57,641 bases of DNA, taken from Pseudomonadota bacterium. Its GTDB lineage: Bacteria; Myxococcota; Myxococcia; Myxococcales; Anaeromyxobacteraceae. The translations under genes were made by a program, and so were the position numbers. Below are positions 42,536-50,610 of the stretch, one piece after another (within the stretch, counting starts at the first letter, position 1; each line of letters opens with the position of its first letter). Where the stretch lies: positions 1 through 57,641 of the forward strand of contig JAEYZK010000106.1 in NCBI GenBank assembly GCA_023428085.1, given 5' to 3'. Under the pieces are notes generated by a model, which saw only the letters and a program-made list of their open reading frames with translations, did no database searches and was not told the origin of the DNA.

Positions 42536-44799
42536 GCGTCGTACCTCGGCCGGAGCTTCAGGAGCGCGACGATCCCGAAGCCGGCGATGGCGAGCACCGT
42601 CACCTCACCGAGGGTGTCGAGGCCGCGGAAGTCCACGAGGATCGTGTTCACCACGTTCTTCCCGTGGGCCTGGGGTGCCGACTGCGCGAGGTGGTAGTCC
42701 GAGACCGGGTCCGGCGGCGGAGTGCGGGTGGTGGTGAGCACGAGGAGGGACATGAGCGCGCCGACGGCGCAGGCGACGACGACGTCGCGGATCCTCGAGG
42801 TCCACGACGAGAGCCGGGTGAAGTGGGGCAGGTGACGGAACGCGAGGAGCAGCACCATGACCGTCACCGTCTCGATGGCGATCTGGGTCATCGCCAGGTC
42901 GGGCGCCCCGAAGAGCAGGAACAGCAGACCGATGGAGTAGCCCACGGCTCCCAGCGCGACGATCGAGGCGATCCGCGAGCGCGCACGCACCGCCGCCAGG
43001 GCGGCGGCCATCGCGAGGCCTCCGAGGAGCAGCTCCGGCGGACGTGGCGCGCCGACGCGCCATGGGGGCGCGATGCCGCCGCGGAGGAACCCCGCCGCGA
43101 GCAGGACGGCGGCCACGGCGAAGGTGATCGCGAGGTACCGCCGGAGCGAGCCCGTCTGCAAGCCCCGGGTATGGAGCTTCGCGACCACCTCGAGGCCGCG
43201 GAGCACACGCCGGAAGAGCTCCGGGGACGCGGCGGAGACCGCGCCCCCGAGCGCACCCCGGAGGCGGGGGCGGCAGAGGACGAGCCCGAGCGCGAGGGCG
43301 ATCGTGCCCGCCGAGAGCGCCGCGCCCGCCCAGCCGTGGAACAGCGCGAGCGCCTCCACGCTCCCGGGCCGGACGTCTGCGGCTGCGGCCGCGACCACCC
43401 GGTCGGCCGCCCACGGGGCCACCCCGAGCGCCAGCCCGAGCACGGCGAGCGCGAGCGGCGGCGCCCAGAGCGCCGGGGAGACCGCGTGCGCCTGCGTGGC
43501 CGGGACCCCTCGGCGCGCACGGAAGGGAAGCCACCCCGCGACGACGGCGCTGACGCCCAGGAGCGCGCTGCCGATCACGAGCGCGCCGAGGACGATCGGC
43601 CGCGCGGCCTCGAGGAGCCCGCCGTACGCGGCCTCCTTGGCGACGTACCCGAAGGTCGCGGGGACGCCCGCCATCGACAGCGCGGCGAGCGCCGCTGCGG
43701 CCGCGACGAGCGGCTGCGCGCTCCGCAGGCCCGAGAGCTCGTCCGTGTTGCGCGTCCCGGTGGCGTGGTCCACGGTGCCGGCGACGAGGAACAGGGCGCC
43801 CTTGTACAGCGCATGGGCGACGAGGTACGCGAGCGCCGCGTGGACGGCCGCAGGCGAGCCGACGCCCACGAGGACGAAGATGAGCCCGAGCCCGCTCACG
43901 GTGGAGTAGGCCAGGACCCGCTTCAGATCCACCTCCAGGATCGCCTTCCCGGCGCCGAAGAGCAGCGACGCAACCCCGGCGACGAGCAACCCCCACCGGA
44001 ACGGCGCGGCGGCGGCCAGGACCGGGAGGAGGCGGAGCGCGAGGTAGATCCCCGCCTTGACCATGGTCGCCGCGTGGAGGTAGGCGCTCACGGGGGTGGG
44101 CGCCTCCATCGCCCGCGGCAGCCATCCCTGGAACGGCACCTGCGCCGACTTCGTGAGGATGCCCAGCAGGAAGAGGGCGGCGATCCAGGGGAGCCGGGGG
44201 TCCTGCGCGAGCGCCGGCGCGGCGGCGACGATCTCCGCCAGGCGGGTGGTGCCCGCAGCGAGCGAGAGCAGCACGGCGCCTGCGAGCAGCGCGAGCCCTC
44301 CGCCCGCCGTGACGAGGAGCGCGTGCCAGGAGGCCATGCGCGCCTCGGCGCGATCGTGGTGGAACTGGATGAGGAGCCACGACGTCACGCTCGTCAGCTC
44401 CCAGAAGACGTAGAGGAGGATCACGTCGTCGGCGAGCACGAGGCCGAGCATCGAGGCGGCGAAGGCGAGGAGGATCGCCATCCCGCGCCCGCGCTCGGGT
44501 TCCTGCGCCAGGTATGCCCAGCCGTACGCGACGACGAGGGCGCCGATCGAGGTGATGAGCAGCGCGAACACGAGGCCCAGACCGTCCAGGCGAAAGCTGA
44601 GCGTGAGGCCCACCGCGGGCAGCCATGGGAGAGAGACCGGCGCGCCTGCGGGCCCCGCGGCGGCGGCGACGAGGAGCACGCCGACCGCTGCGACGGCGCT
44701 CCCCAGGAGCACCCCGCCCCCCCGCGGCAGTGCGCGTGCGATCGCGGGCGCGAGCAGCGCCAGCAGCGCAACGAGGAGGATCGCGACCGGCGACGCCAT
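42532..44799 (-). CDS. mrpA: Na+/H+ antiporter subunit A
   Basis: A 755-residue protein with about 20 hydrophobic segments. The N-terminal part is NuoL-like, with LYVFWELTSVTSWLLI (Glu) and GILTKSAQVPFQGWLPRAM (Lys). The C-terminal part is the MnhA-specific extension with the MbhD/MbhE-like sequence LFGAPDLAMTQIAIETVTVM. The ATG 44799 begins the operon; no clear promoter is visible in the 225 bases shared with the divergent stress-protein gene. Mrp antiporters exchange Na+ for several H+ and serve in salt and alkali tolerance. Confidence 0.95.
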   Translation of the reverse strand: MASPVAILLVALLALLAPAIARALPRGGGVLLGSAVAAVGVLLVAAAAGPAGAPVSLPWLPAVGLTLSFRLDGLGLVFALLITSIGALVVAYGWAYLAQEPERGRGMAILLAFAASMLGLVLADDVILLYVFWELTSVTSWLLIQFHHDRAEARMASWHALLVTAGGGLALLAGAVLLSLAAGTTRLAEIVAAAPALAQDPRLPWIAALFLLGILTKSAQVPFQGWLPRAMEAPTPVSAYLHAATMVKAGIYLALRLLPVLAAAAPFRWGLLVAGVASLLFGAGKAILEVDLKRVLAYSTVSGLGLIFVLVGVGSPAAVHAALAYLVAHALYKGALFLVAGTVDHATGTRNTDELSGLRSAQPLVAAAAALAALSMAGVPATFGYVAKEAAYGGLLEAARPIVLGALVIGSALLGVSAVVAGWLPFRARRGVPATQAHAVSPALWAPPLALAVLGLALGVAPWAADRVVAAAAADVRPGSVEALALFHGWAGAALSAGTIALALGLVLCRPRLRGALGGAVSAASPELFRRVLRGLEVVAKLHTRGLQTGSLRRYLAITFAVAAVLLAAGFLRGGIAPPWRVGAPRPPELLLGGLAMAAALAAVRARSRIASIVALGAVGYSIGLLFLLFGAPDLAMTQIAIETVTVMVLLLAFRHLPHFTRLSSWTSRIRDVVVACAVGALMSLLVLTTTRTPPPDPVSDYHLAQSAPQAHGKNVVNTILVDFRGLDTLGEVTVLAIAGFGIVALLKLRPRYDA

Positions 44800-44936
44800 G
44801 GGGGTCCTCGGGGAGCACGTGACACGCGCGCGCACGGGGACGCGTACGGCGCGTCCTGAACGATGACGTTCGCGGATCCGCCTCGCAAGGGCCCGCGACC
44901 GATCGTGCGCGCACTCGCAGGAAATGCGTGCTGCTC

Positions 44937-44965
44937 CTGCTGCCGTGCAGCCGCAGCGGCAGCAG
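44937..44965. promoter_or_regulatory. 9-bp inverted repeat between mrpA and the stress-protein gene
   Basis: CTGCTGCCG and CGGCAGCAG with an 11-base loop, about 60 bases before the universal stress protein start and 138 bases before mrpA. It may be an operator serving one or both genes. The sequence is CTG-rich and could also arise by slippage. Confidence 0.35.
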
Positions 44966-45024
44966 CATGCACGCGGCGTGTGCCGTGGCGAGTCTTGCGG
45001 ACGACACCACGGAGGCGAACGCGC

Positions 45025-45921
45025 ATGAGCTCGGTCTCCACCCACCCCACGCCGCCAACGCTGGTCGGAGGGCCGTTCCAGCGCGTCCTGGCAGCCTCCT
45101 CGCTCGACGAGGCCGGGCGGTGGGCGGTTCAGCGCGCGGCGCTGCTTCCGCTCGCGCCGGGCGCCCGGCTGGAGCTGGTGCACGTCTCGCCGCCCTGGCG
45201 GGGCGATCCGCCCGCCCGGACTGGCTCGGAGACGCGCCGTGTCCTGGAGGAGGAGCTCGCGGAGGCGGGAGACAGGGCGCGGAGCGCGGGGCAGCGGCAG
45301 CTCGAGCTCGTCGCCCGGATCGTCCAGGGGTGGCCGGCGCGCGAGATCGTCCGCGCCGCCTGGCGCGCGCGCGCCGAGATCGTCGTGGTCGGGCCACCCG
45401 CGACCCGCTTCGATGGATCTTCGCGGGGGACGATCGCCCGTCTCCTGCGCTGGCTCGGGCTCCCGGTCCTCGTGGTCCGGCGCGAGCCCTCTCGCGAGTA
45501 CCGGCGCGCGCTCTGCGCGGTGGACCGGACGATCACCGCCCCCGATACGGTGGATCTCGCGTCACGACTCGCCCCGTCGCAACCCCTGACGCTGTTCCAC
45601 GCCTACCACGTCCCGTTCGAGTCATGGCTCGGCGCGGGTCCGGAGCCCGAGACCGAAGCGCTGGGCTACCTCTGGGAGCTCGCGCGTGAGCTCGCGCCGG
45701 CGGCGCGGATCGGCATGACGTTCGCTCTCCCCGGCGACCGTTGCGTGCAGATCCCGCGCGCTGCGGCGATGGTCGGCGCAGATCTCGTGGTGCTGGGCAC
45801 GCGGGGGCGCGCCGGGTTCGCGCGCTCGCTCTCGGCGAGCGCCGCGCAGTGGGTCCTGGAGTGCGCGCCGGTGGACGTGGCCATCGCCCCGCGCCGCGCC
45901 CTGGCGCTCACCCGAGCGTGA
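45025..45921 (+). CDS. Tandem universal stress protein (UspA family)
   Basis: A 298-residue cytoplasmic protein with two Usp domains (about 15-150 and 158-292). The second has the ATP-binding-type signature LGTRGRAGFARSLSASAAQWVL; the first has a looser version, VVGPPATRFDGSSRGTIARLL. Proteins with G-2x-G-9x-G(S/T) bind ATP. The start ATG 45025 follows GGAGGCG. It is divergent from the Mrp operon, so both may respond to ionic or pH stress. Confidence 0.88.
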   Translation: MSSVSTHPTPPTLVGGPFQRVLAASSLDEAGRWAVQRAALLPLAPGARLELVHVSPPWRGDPPARTGSETRRVLEEELAEAGDRARSAGQRQLELVARIVQGWPAREIVRAAWRARAEIVVVGPPATRFDGSSRGTIARLLRWLGLPVLVVRREPSREYRRALCAVDRTITAPDTVDLASRLAPSQPLTLFHAYHVPFESWLGAGPEPETEALGYLWELARELAPAARIGMTFALPGDRCVQIPRAAAMVGADLVVLGTRGRAGFARSLSASAAQWVLECAPVDVAIAPRRALALTRA

Positions 45922-46028
45922 GCGAACCGGAGGGGGCATGGCTGCATGTTCGCAGCTCGACTGCCTGGATCCTGACGGCGCGGGTCCCTAGGACAATGCC
46001 GGCCAGTTGGATTTCCGGGGACTCGAAC

Positions 46029-47159
46029 ATGCGGACGCGCCTCAGGGAGCCGAGCTTGCGCGCCGTCCTGACCGGAGGCGTCGCCGGGCTGGCGCTCGTC
46101 ACCCTGGTCGTCGCCGCTGCCCTGGTCTTCATCTCGACGCAGATGTTCCGGGTGTCCGCTCGCCTCCACGAGTCCACCGCCGCGGCGCACGATCTCGATC
46201 GAGCCGCAGGTGCGCTCCTCTTGCACGCCCGGGCGTCCGATGAGGTCGTGCGTGCCGATCTCCGCGCGGACGTGCTGGAGCTCCTCGAGCGGCGCGCTTC
46301 CATGCCGGAGGGGGCGGACGCTCGCAGGGCGGTGGCCGCGTACTTCGGGCAGGAGCCGTCCGAGCCGCGCGCGGCGGACGCGCTGACGCCCGCCTACGGT
46401 CAAGTTCGCGAACTCGGCGAGCGGTGGGTGCAGCGCGGGGCGGAGCGCGCGGCGGAGCTCCGCCGCTGGGATCGCCTGGGCGACACGATGGGGATCACCG
46501 CGGCTGCGGTCCTGCTCTCCGCGGTCGTGCTCCTTCTCTGGTGGCTCCACGTGCGCGCGCTCCGTCCGCTCTCGTCGCTGGCGGCGGCCGTCGAGCGGTT
46601 CGGCACGGGCGACGCGGAGGCGCGCGCCGATCCGTCCGGGCCGAAGGAACTCGCCGCAATGGGGCGGCGCTTCAACGCCATGGCCGACGCGCTCGCGCAC
46701 CGGCGCGAGCAGCAACTGTCGTTCCTGGCCGGCGTGGCACACGACCTGCGTACGCCCCTCTCCACCCTCCAGTTCGCGCTCTCCACGGCGGAGCGCCGCG
46801 ACGCCGACACGAAGGCGCTCGGTGCCACGCTGGCGGTCGCTGCACGCCAGGTGAGCCGCATCGACGGGATGCTGTCTGATCTGCTCGAGGTGGTCCGCTC
46901 GGATCACGGGATGATGCGCGTCAAGAGGGACCTCGTCGAGGTACGGCGCCTCTGCGAGGGGGTCGTCGGTCTCTTCGCAGGCGAGGCGCGGAGGTCGAAC
47001 CGCGTCGGTGGCCGAGACGAGCGATGTGGTATATCCGCGGCCGTGCGGTGTCGGCGAACGCGCTCTTCGTTCCGACCAGGGTGCGGCCGTCCGCCCACTT
47101 GCCGGTCCACTCGCCAGAAGAGCAGAAACGTTCGCAGCCGCAACCAGTTGGCCCCGTAG
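46029..47159 (+). pseudogene. Truncated sensor histidine kinase lacking the ATPase domain
   Basis: The open frame is 376 residues, but kinase-like sequence ends near residue 325. Visible are two membrane segments (about 12-36 and 153-172), a small periplasmic region, a HAMP domain (about 173-222) and HisKA with FLAGVAHDLRTPLSTL (His238). Where the ATP-binding domain should start (GLFAGEARRSNR, about base 47,003) the sequence turns into Arg/Ser/Cys-rich read-through that stops inside the tRNA gene. The protein cannot phosphorylate itself as it stands. Start ATG 46029 follows CGGGGACT; an ATG 33 bases earlier is possible. Deletion or rearrangement next to the tRNA is the simplest cause. Confidence 0.8.
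47010..47130 (-). other. Coding-like remnant on the minus strand between truncated kinase and tRNA
   Basis: One minus-strand frame reads GEWTGKWADGRTLVGTK and then SAFADTARPRIYHIARL, with almost all third bases G or C. It has no start codon and no recognised family. It begins where kinase homology stops, so it may be the end of a different gene joined by deletion. Short length makes this uncertain. Confidence 0.35.
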
Positions 47160-47223
47160 CTCAGTCGGATAGAGCGGCGGTTTCCTAAACCGCAGGTCGC
47201 GTGTTCGAGTCACGCCGGGGTCG
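47150..47223 (+). tRNA. tRNA-Arg (anticodon CCT)
   Basis: A complete cloverleaf: acceptor GGCCCCG with CGGGGTC (one G-U), D arm GCTC/GAGC, anticodon stem GCGGT/ACCGC with loop TTCCTAA (anticodon CCT, reading AGG), T arm GCGTG-TTCGAGT-CACGC and discriminator G. CCA is not encoded, consistent with need for the nucleotidyltransferase at 49286-50596. AGG is a rare codon in GC-rich genomes, and tRNA-Arg(CCT) genes are common integration sites, but no integrase is seen here. Confidence 0.96.
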
Positions 47224-47272
47224 CTTCGTTCGTCGAGTGTCGACTTCCTGGAGGAGGCGGCTCCCGTTTGCC

Positions 47273-48550
47273 TCAGGCTCCGGCGGAGGCGTCCGCCGCC
47301 TCGAGGCGGACGCCTCGCCGCCGCGCCTCACGCCGGAACACCCAGTTGCCCACGTGGCGGTACAGCCAGGTCGGGATGCGGGGTCGCCGCGCGAGCTCCT
47401 GGGCCTCGGGCGGGACCGCCTCGCCGCGGGAGACCGCGTCCGCGATCTGGTCGAGCGCCCGCGCGAGGAGCGGGCCGATCCCCCCGCGGGACAGGACGAC
47501 GCCGCCCCCGCCGATCCCGACGCCGCCGATCCATTCCAGCCCCGCCTCCGCCGCGAAGCACCGGACGATCGCGAGGGCGGTGTCGTTCTGGGAGGCTTCC
47601 GGGAACCCGCAGTTCAGCACGGCGAGCAGCCGGGTCCGACGCCCGGCGGCGCCGATCGCGGGGGCGAGGACCTCCAGGGCACGCATCACCGGCGCGGGCA
47701 GGCTGTCGACGTACAGCGGCGAGAGGAGCGCGGCCACGTCTGCCTCGCGCAGGGCGGCCAGCGGCCGCCGGAGCTCGGGGTCGGTTTGCAGCGCGCGGTG
47801 GAGGTCGACGGTCGAGACCTCGACCCCGCGCGCCGTGAGCGCGTCGCCGAGGCAGCGGGCCAGCGCCACCGAGACGCTCGCCCCACCGCGCGGGCTCCCG
47901 ACGAGCAGCACGGCCCGGCGCGGGGCGATACCCGCGAGCGGCCGCGCGCCGAGGTCGAGCGGTGCGCGGCCGGATCGAGGCGCGGACGCCGCGAGGTGCT
48001 CCAGCCGCCGCTCCACCCACGCGCGAACGTCGGGGAGGTCCCGCGGCGTCACGACTCCCACGGCGTAGCGCGGGGAGGACAGGTTCAGGGCGTTCCGCTC
48101 CGCGAGGCGTTCGAACGCGCGCGCCGCGTCGTCGTCCGCGCAGGCCGCCAGGCCGATCACGAGGAGCTCCGTGCGGTGCGGGGAGCGGAGCGGGTGGTGT
48201 GTCTCGCCGTGCACCGGGATCATGAGCGGCAGCGCCACCGGGATGCAGTGATCGACGATCGCCTTCAGCCGGGAGCTGAAGCCGCCGAAGGTGACGCGGG
48301 TCAGGTAGACGAGGAGCTCCGTCCGGGCGATCAGCCCCGGGAACGCGCGGTGAGGCCCGGGCTGGACGCAGCGGCCGGGAGTGACCGTCCAGCACCCGAA
48401 GTCCCCCCTGCACGGCGGGACCTCCAGCGTGGAGAGGTCGACTCTCTCGACAGAGCCGCCGCGTGCCCTCAGCGCGGCGTCCAGTGAAGCGCGCAGGGCA
48501 TCGGCGAGCGCGTCGTGCGCGTCCGCTGCGTCGCAGATCACGGCTCTCAT
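47273..48550 (-). CDS. Double-domain NADPH-dependent FMN reductase/flavodoxin-like protein
   Basis: A 425-residue protein with two flavodoxin-like domains. The N-terminal one (about 1-190) contains a cysteine cluster, PPCRGDFGCWTVTPGRC, like iron-sulfur flavoproteins or the disulfide site of related reductases. The C-terminal one (about 215-425) begins VLLVGSPRGGASVSVALA, the phosphate-binding loop of NADPH-dependent FMN reductases, and ends with a basic amphipathic tail. Fusion of two such domains is unusual; it may allow electron transfer between two flavins. Start ATG 48550 is natural. It ends 49 bases from the tRNA gene and stands alone. Confidence 0.8.
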   Translation of the reverse strand: MRAVICDAADAHDALADALRASLDAALRARGGSVERVDLSTLEVPPCRGDFGCWTVTPGRCVQPGPHRAFPGLIARTELLVYLTRVTFGGFSSRLKAIVDHCIPVALPLMIPVHGETHHPLRSPHRTELLVIGLAACADDDAARAFERLAERNALNLSSPRYAVGVVTPRDLPDVRAWVERRLEHLAASAPRSGRAPLDLGARPLAGIAPRRAVLLVGSPRGGASVSVALARCLGDALTARGVEVSTVDLHRALQTDPELRRPLAALREADVAALLSPLYVDSLPAPVMRALEVLAPAIGAAGRRTRLLAVLNCGFPEASQNDTALAIVRCFAAEAGLEWIGGVGIGGGGVVLSRGGIGPLLARALDQIADAVSRGEAVPPEAQELARRPRIPTWLYRHVGNWVFRREARRRGVRLEAADASAGA

Positions 48551-48983
48551 GGCGGTCCCCCGCCCCGAACGATCGCGCAGCCTGCCGGGGATGGGATGGG
48601 GCCTGGTGGGGAGGCCCGTTGCTGGTGAGGGCGAGGCGGACGCGGCGCTGCGGGCGGCGCCTCCGCTGGCGATCGGCCGCCGGCTCTCCGCGCTTTCGCC
48701 CGGCCAGCAGGGGAGGGCGCTCGGGTGCTCCCTCGCGACAAGCGACCGGAAGGGGCGGGCGAAAACCCTCCGGAACCCGGCAGCATGCAGCGGCCCGGCA
48801 TCGCCGCTCTCCGGCGTTCGCCCGGCTCTCGACACTGGACCACGTGTCGCATGCCCGTGCGTCACCGCGCACAGGCGCTGCCAGGGACCTCCGCTCGTGC
48901 TACCTTGGCTCCGCCGCTCGAGCTCGAAGCCGCTGCCACCCGCGTCCGGACGATGCGGCCTCGGGGGCGCCGGAGGGACGAAG
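48551..48983. other. 433-base intergenic region, no gene seen
   Basis: This divergent gap lies between the flavoprotein gene and the 100-residue hypothetical gene. Short open frames occur in both directions but lack ribosome sites and coding-like residue use. A TACCTT at about 48900 resembles the -10 boxes elsewhere in this window, without a clear -35. Otherwise I see nothing. Confidence 0.5.
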
Positions 48984-49286
48984 GTGGAGAAGCTGTCGCT
49001 GCAGGCGCCGGGTCGCCTTTCGGTCATCCTCGTCGAGGGGCTGCGCGGGCATCATCCGCTCTTCGAGCCCGACGAGATCCGCGCCGCCTTCGAGATCCCC
49101 GACCGCCCGCTGGACGCCGTCTCCGCCGACGAGGTCGGCCAGGCGCTGCTCGCCATCGCGCGCGAACCCGCCCACACGGCGCGCGGCACCATCGACGCCC
49201 TCTCGTCGCCGTCCCGGTCGGCGCTCATCCGCGTCTACTTCCGCCTCCTCGAGCGCGCCGCAGAGGAGCGCCGCAGCGCGCACTGA
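48984..49286 (+). CDS. Hypothetical protein
   Basis: A 100-residue protein, not recognised. Start GTG 48984 is chosen because GGAGGGA precedes it; the frame is open upstream but without gene-like character. Sequence features: a beta-strand-like opening (RLSVILVEGLRGHHPLF), then three helices. No signal peptide, cysteine or membrane segment. Its stop shares bases with the start of the tRNA nucleotidyltransferase gene (TGATG), so the two are translationally coupled and may be functionally linked. Confidence 0.65.
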   Translation: MEKLSLQAPGRLSVILVEGLRGHHPLFEPDEIRAAFEIPDRPLDAVSADEVGQALLAIAREPAHTARGTIDALSSPSRSALIRVYFRLLERAAEERRSAH

Positions 49287-50596
49287 TGCCGGTCCCCGCC
49301 GCGCTCGCCCGGGCCACGTTCCCGGCGCCGGTGCTCGACGTGCTCCGCACGCTCGCGGGCGCGGGGCACCGCTCCTGGCTCGTCGGCGGCGCCGTCCGCG
49401 ATCTGCTCCTCCACCGCCCCCGCACCGCGACCGACTTCGACGTGGCGACGCCGGCCCGGCCGGAGGAGGTGACGCGCCTCTTCCGCAAGGTCATCCCGAC
49501 GGGGATCGAGCACGGCACGGTCACGGTGCTCGCCCGCGGCGAGCTGGTCGAGGTGACGACCTTCCGCGGCGAGGGCGCGTACCTCGACGGCCGCCGGCCG
49601 GCCTCGGTCACCTTCCTCCAGGACCTCGAGGCCGATCTCGCGCGGCGCGACTTCACGATGAACGCGCTCGCGTTCGATCCGCTCGGCCCGGAGTTCCGGG
49701 ACCCGTTCGGCGGCCGCGACGACCTGCGCCGCCGGCGCGTCCGCGCGGTCGGGGATCCGGCCGCGCGGTTCAGCGAGGACGGGCTCCGTCCCATGCGCGC
49801 CGTCCGGTTCGTCGCGCAGCTCGGCTTCGAGCTCGATCCCGCCACGCGCGCCGCGATCCCCGGCGCGCTCGAGGTCGTGCGGAGGGTCGCCGCGGAGCGG
49901 ATCACGGACGAGCTCTCGAAGCTCGTCGTGGCGCGCCACGCGCCCGCCGCGCTGCGGCTCCTGCACACCACGGAGCTGCTGGGGGTGGTCCTGCCGGCGC
50001 TCGCCTCGCTCCCGGAGCGCGAGCGCGTCCACGCCGAGGCGGTCGCCGGGGAGGCGCCCCCCGAGCTCGCCGTCCGCCTCGCGGCGCTCCTGCACCCGCT
50101 CGGTGCCGACGGCGCGGGCGCCGCCCTCGCCGGGCTCCGGCTCTCTCGGCAGGTGAGCGACGCCGCGACGGCGCTGGTCCGCTTCTTCCCGTGCCTGCGC
50201 GCGGAGGGCGCGGGCCTGCCCGCGCCCGAGCCGGTCGCGCTGCGCCGCTGGCTCTCGCGCGTGGAGCCCCAGCGGGTGGACACGCTCCTGTCGCTGGCTG
50301 CGGCGGAAGCGCACGTGACCCCTCCGCCCTCGCGCGTGGGCGCGGGCGCGGAGGTGGCGCGGCTCCGCAAACGTGTGGCCGCCGTGCTGCGCGAGGCGCC
50401 TCCGCTCTCGATCCGCGAGCTCGCGCTCGACGGGCGCGAGGTGGCCGCCGCGCTCGGCACCGCACCGGGGCCGCGCGTCGGCGAAGCGCTCCGGCACCTG
50501 CTCGACCGGGTGCTGCAGGATCCCCGGGAGAACGAGCCGGAGCGACTTCGCGCCGCGCTCCGCGACTGGGCGGCGCAGCAGGCGAGGAGCATATAA
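49286..50596 (+). CDS. tRNA nucleotidyltransferase/poly(A) polymerase family protein
   Basis: A 436-residue class II nucleotidyltransferase. The head domain has LVGGAVRDLLL (Gly34-Gly35) and the metal site TDFDVAT (Asp50, Asp52). RRDFTMNALAFD and the neck motif EDGLRPMRAVRFVAQLGF are also present. These motifs are shared by CCA-adding enzymes and bacterial poly(A) polymerases (PcnB). The TDFDVAT form and the absence of a PcnB-type basic tail favour CCA or A-adding activity on tRNA. The one tRNA gene in this window has no encoded CCA, so such an enzyme is needed. An HD domain is not seen. Confidence 0.9.
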   Translation: MPVPAALARATFPAPVLDVLRTLAGAGHRSWLVGGAVRDLLLHRPRTATDFDVATPARPEEVTRLFRKVIPTGIEHGTVTVLARGELVEVTTFRGEGAYLDGRRPASVTFLQDLEADLARRDFTMNALAFDPLGPEFRDPFGGRDDLRRRRVRAVGDPAARFSEDGLRPMRAVRFVAQLGFELDPATRAAIPGALEVVRRVAAERITDELSKLVVARHAPAALRLLHTTELLGVVLPALASLPERERVHAEAVAGEAPPELAVRLAALLHPLGADGAGAALAGLRLSRQVSDAATALVRFFPCLRAEGAGLPAPEPVALRRWLSRVEPQRVDTLLSLAAAEAHVTPPPSRVGAGAEVARLRKRVAAVLREAPPLSIRELALDGREVAAALGTAPGPRVGEALRHLLDRVLQDPRENEPERLRAALRDWAAQQARSI

Positions 50597-50597
50597 T
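50592..50597 (+). promoter_or_regulatory. Perfect TATAAT -10 box overlapping a stop codon
   Basis: TATAAT occurs at the very end of the nucleotidyltransferase gene, so that its TAA stop is part of the box. The predicted transcript start would be about 50604, only some 7 bases before the next gene's ATG. No -35 match is seen at normal spacing. Such a sequence is rare by chance in this GC content. Confidence 0.5.
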
Positions 50598-50610
50598 CCC
50601 CGGGTTTCCC

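Noticed and set aside
45666..47213. Long minus-strand frame over the kinase remnant and tRNA
   Set aside because: It crosses the tRNA and the stress-protein gene and has shadow composition; only the short 47010-47130 piece in a different frame looks coding.
48547..48852. Minus-strand frame of about 100 residues upstream of the flavoprotein gene
   Set aside because: Pro/Ala/Arg-rich with no ribosome site or motif, overlapping the start of the real gene.
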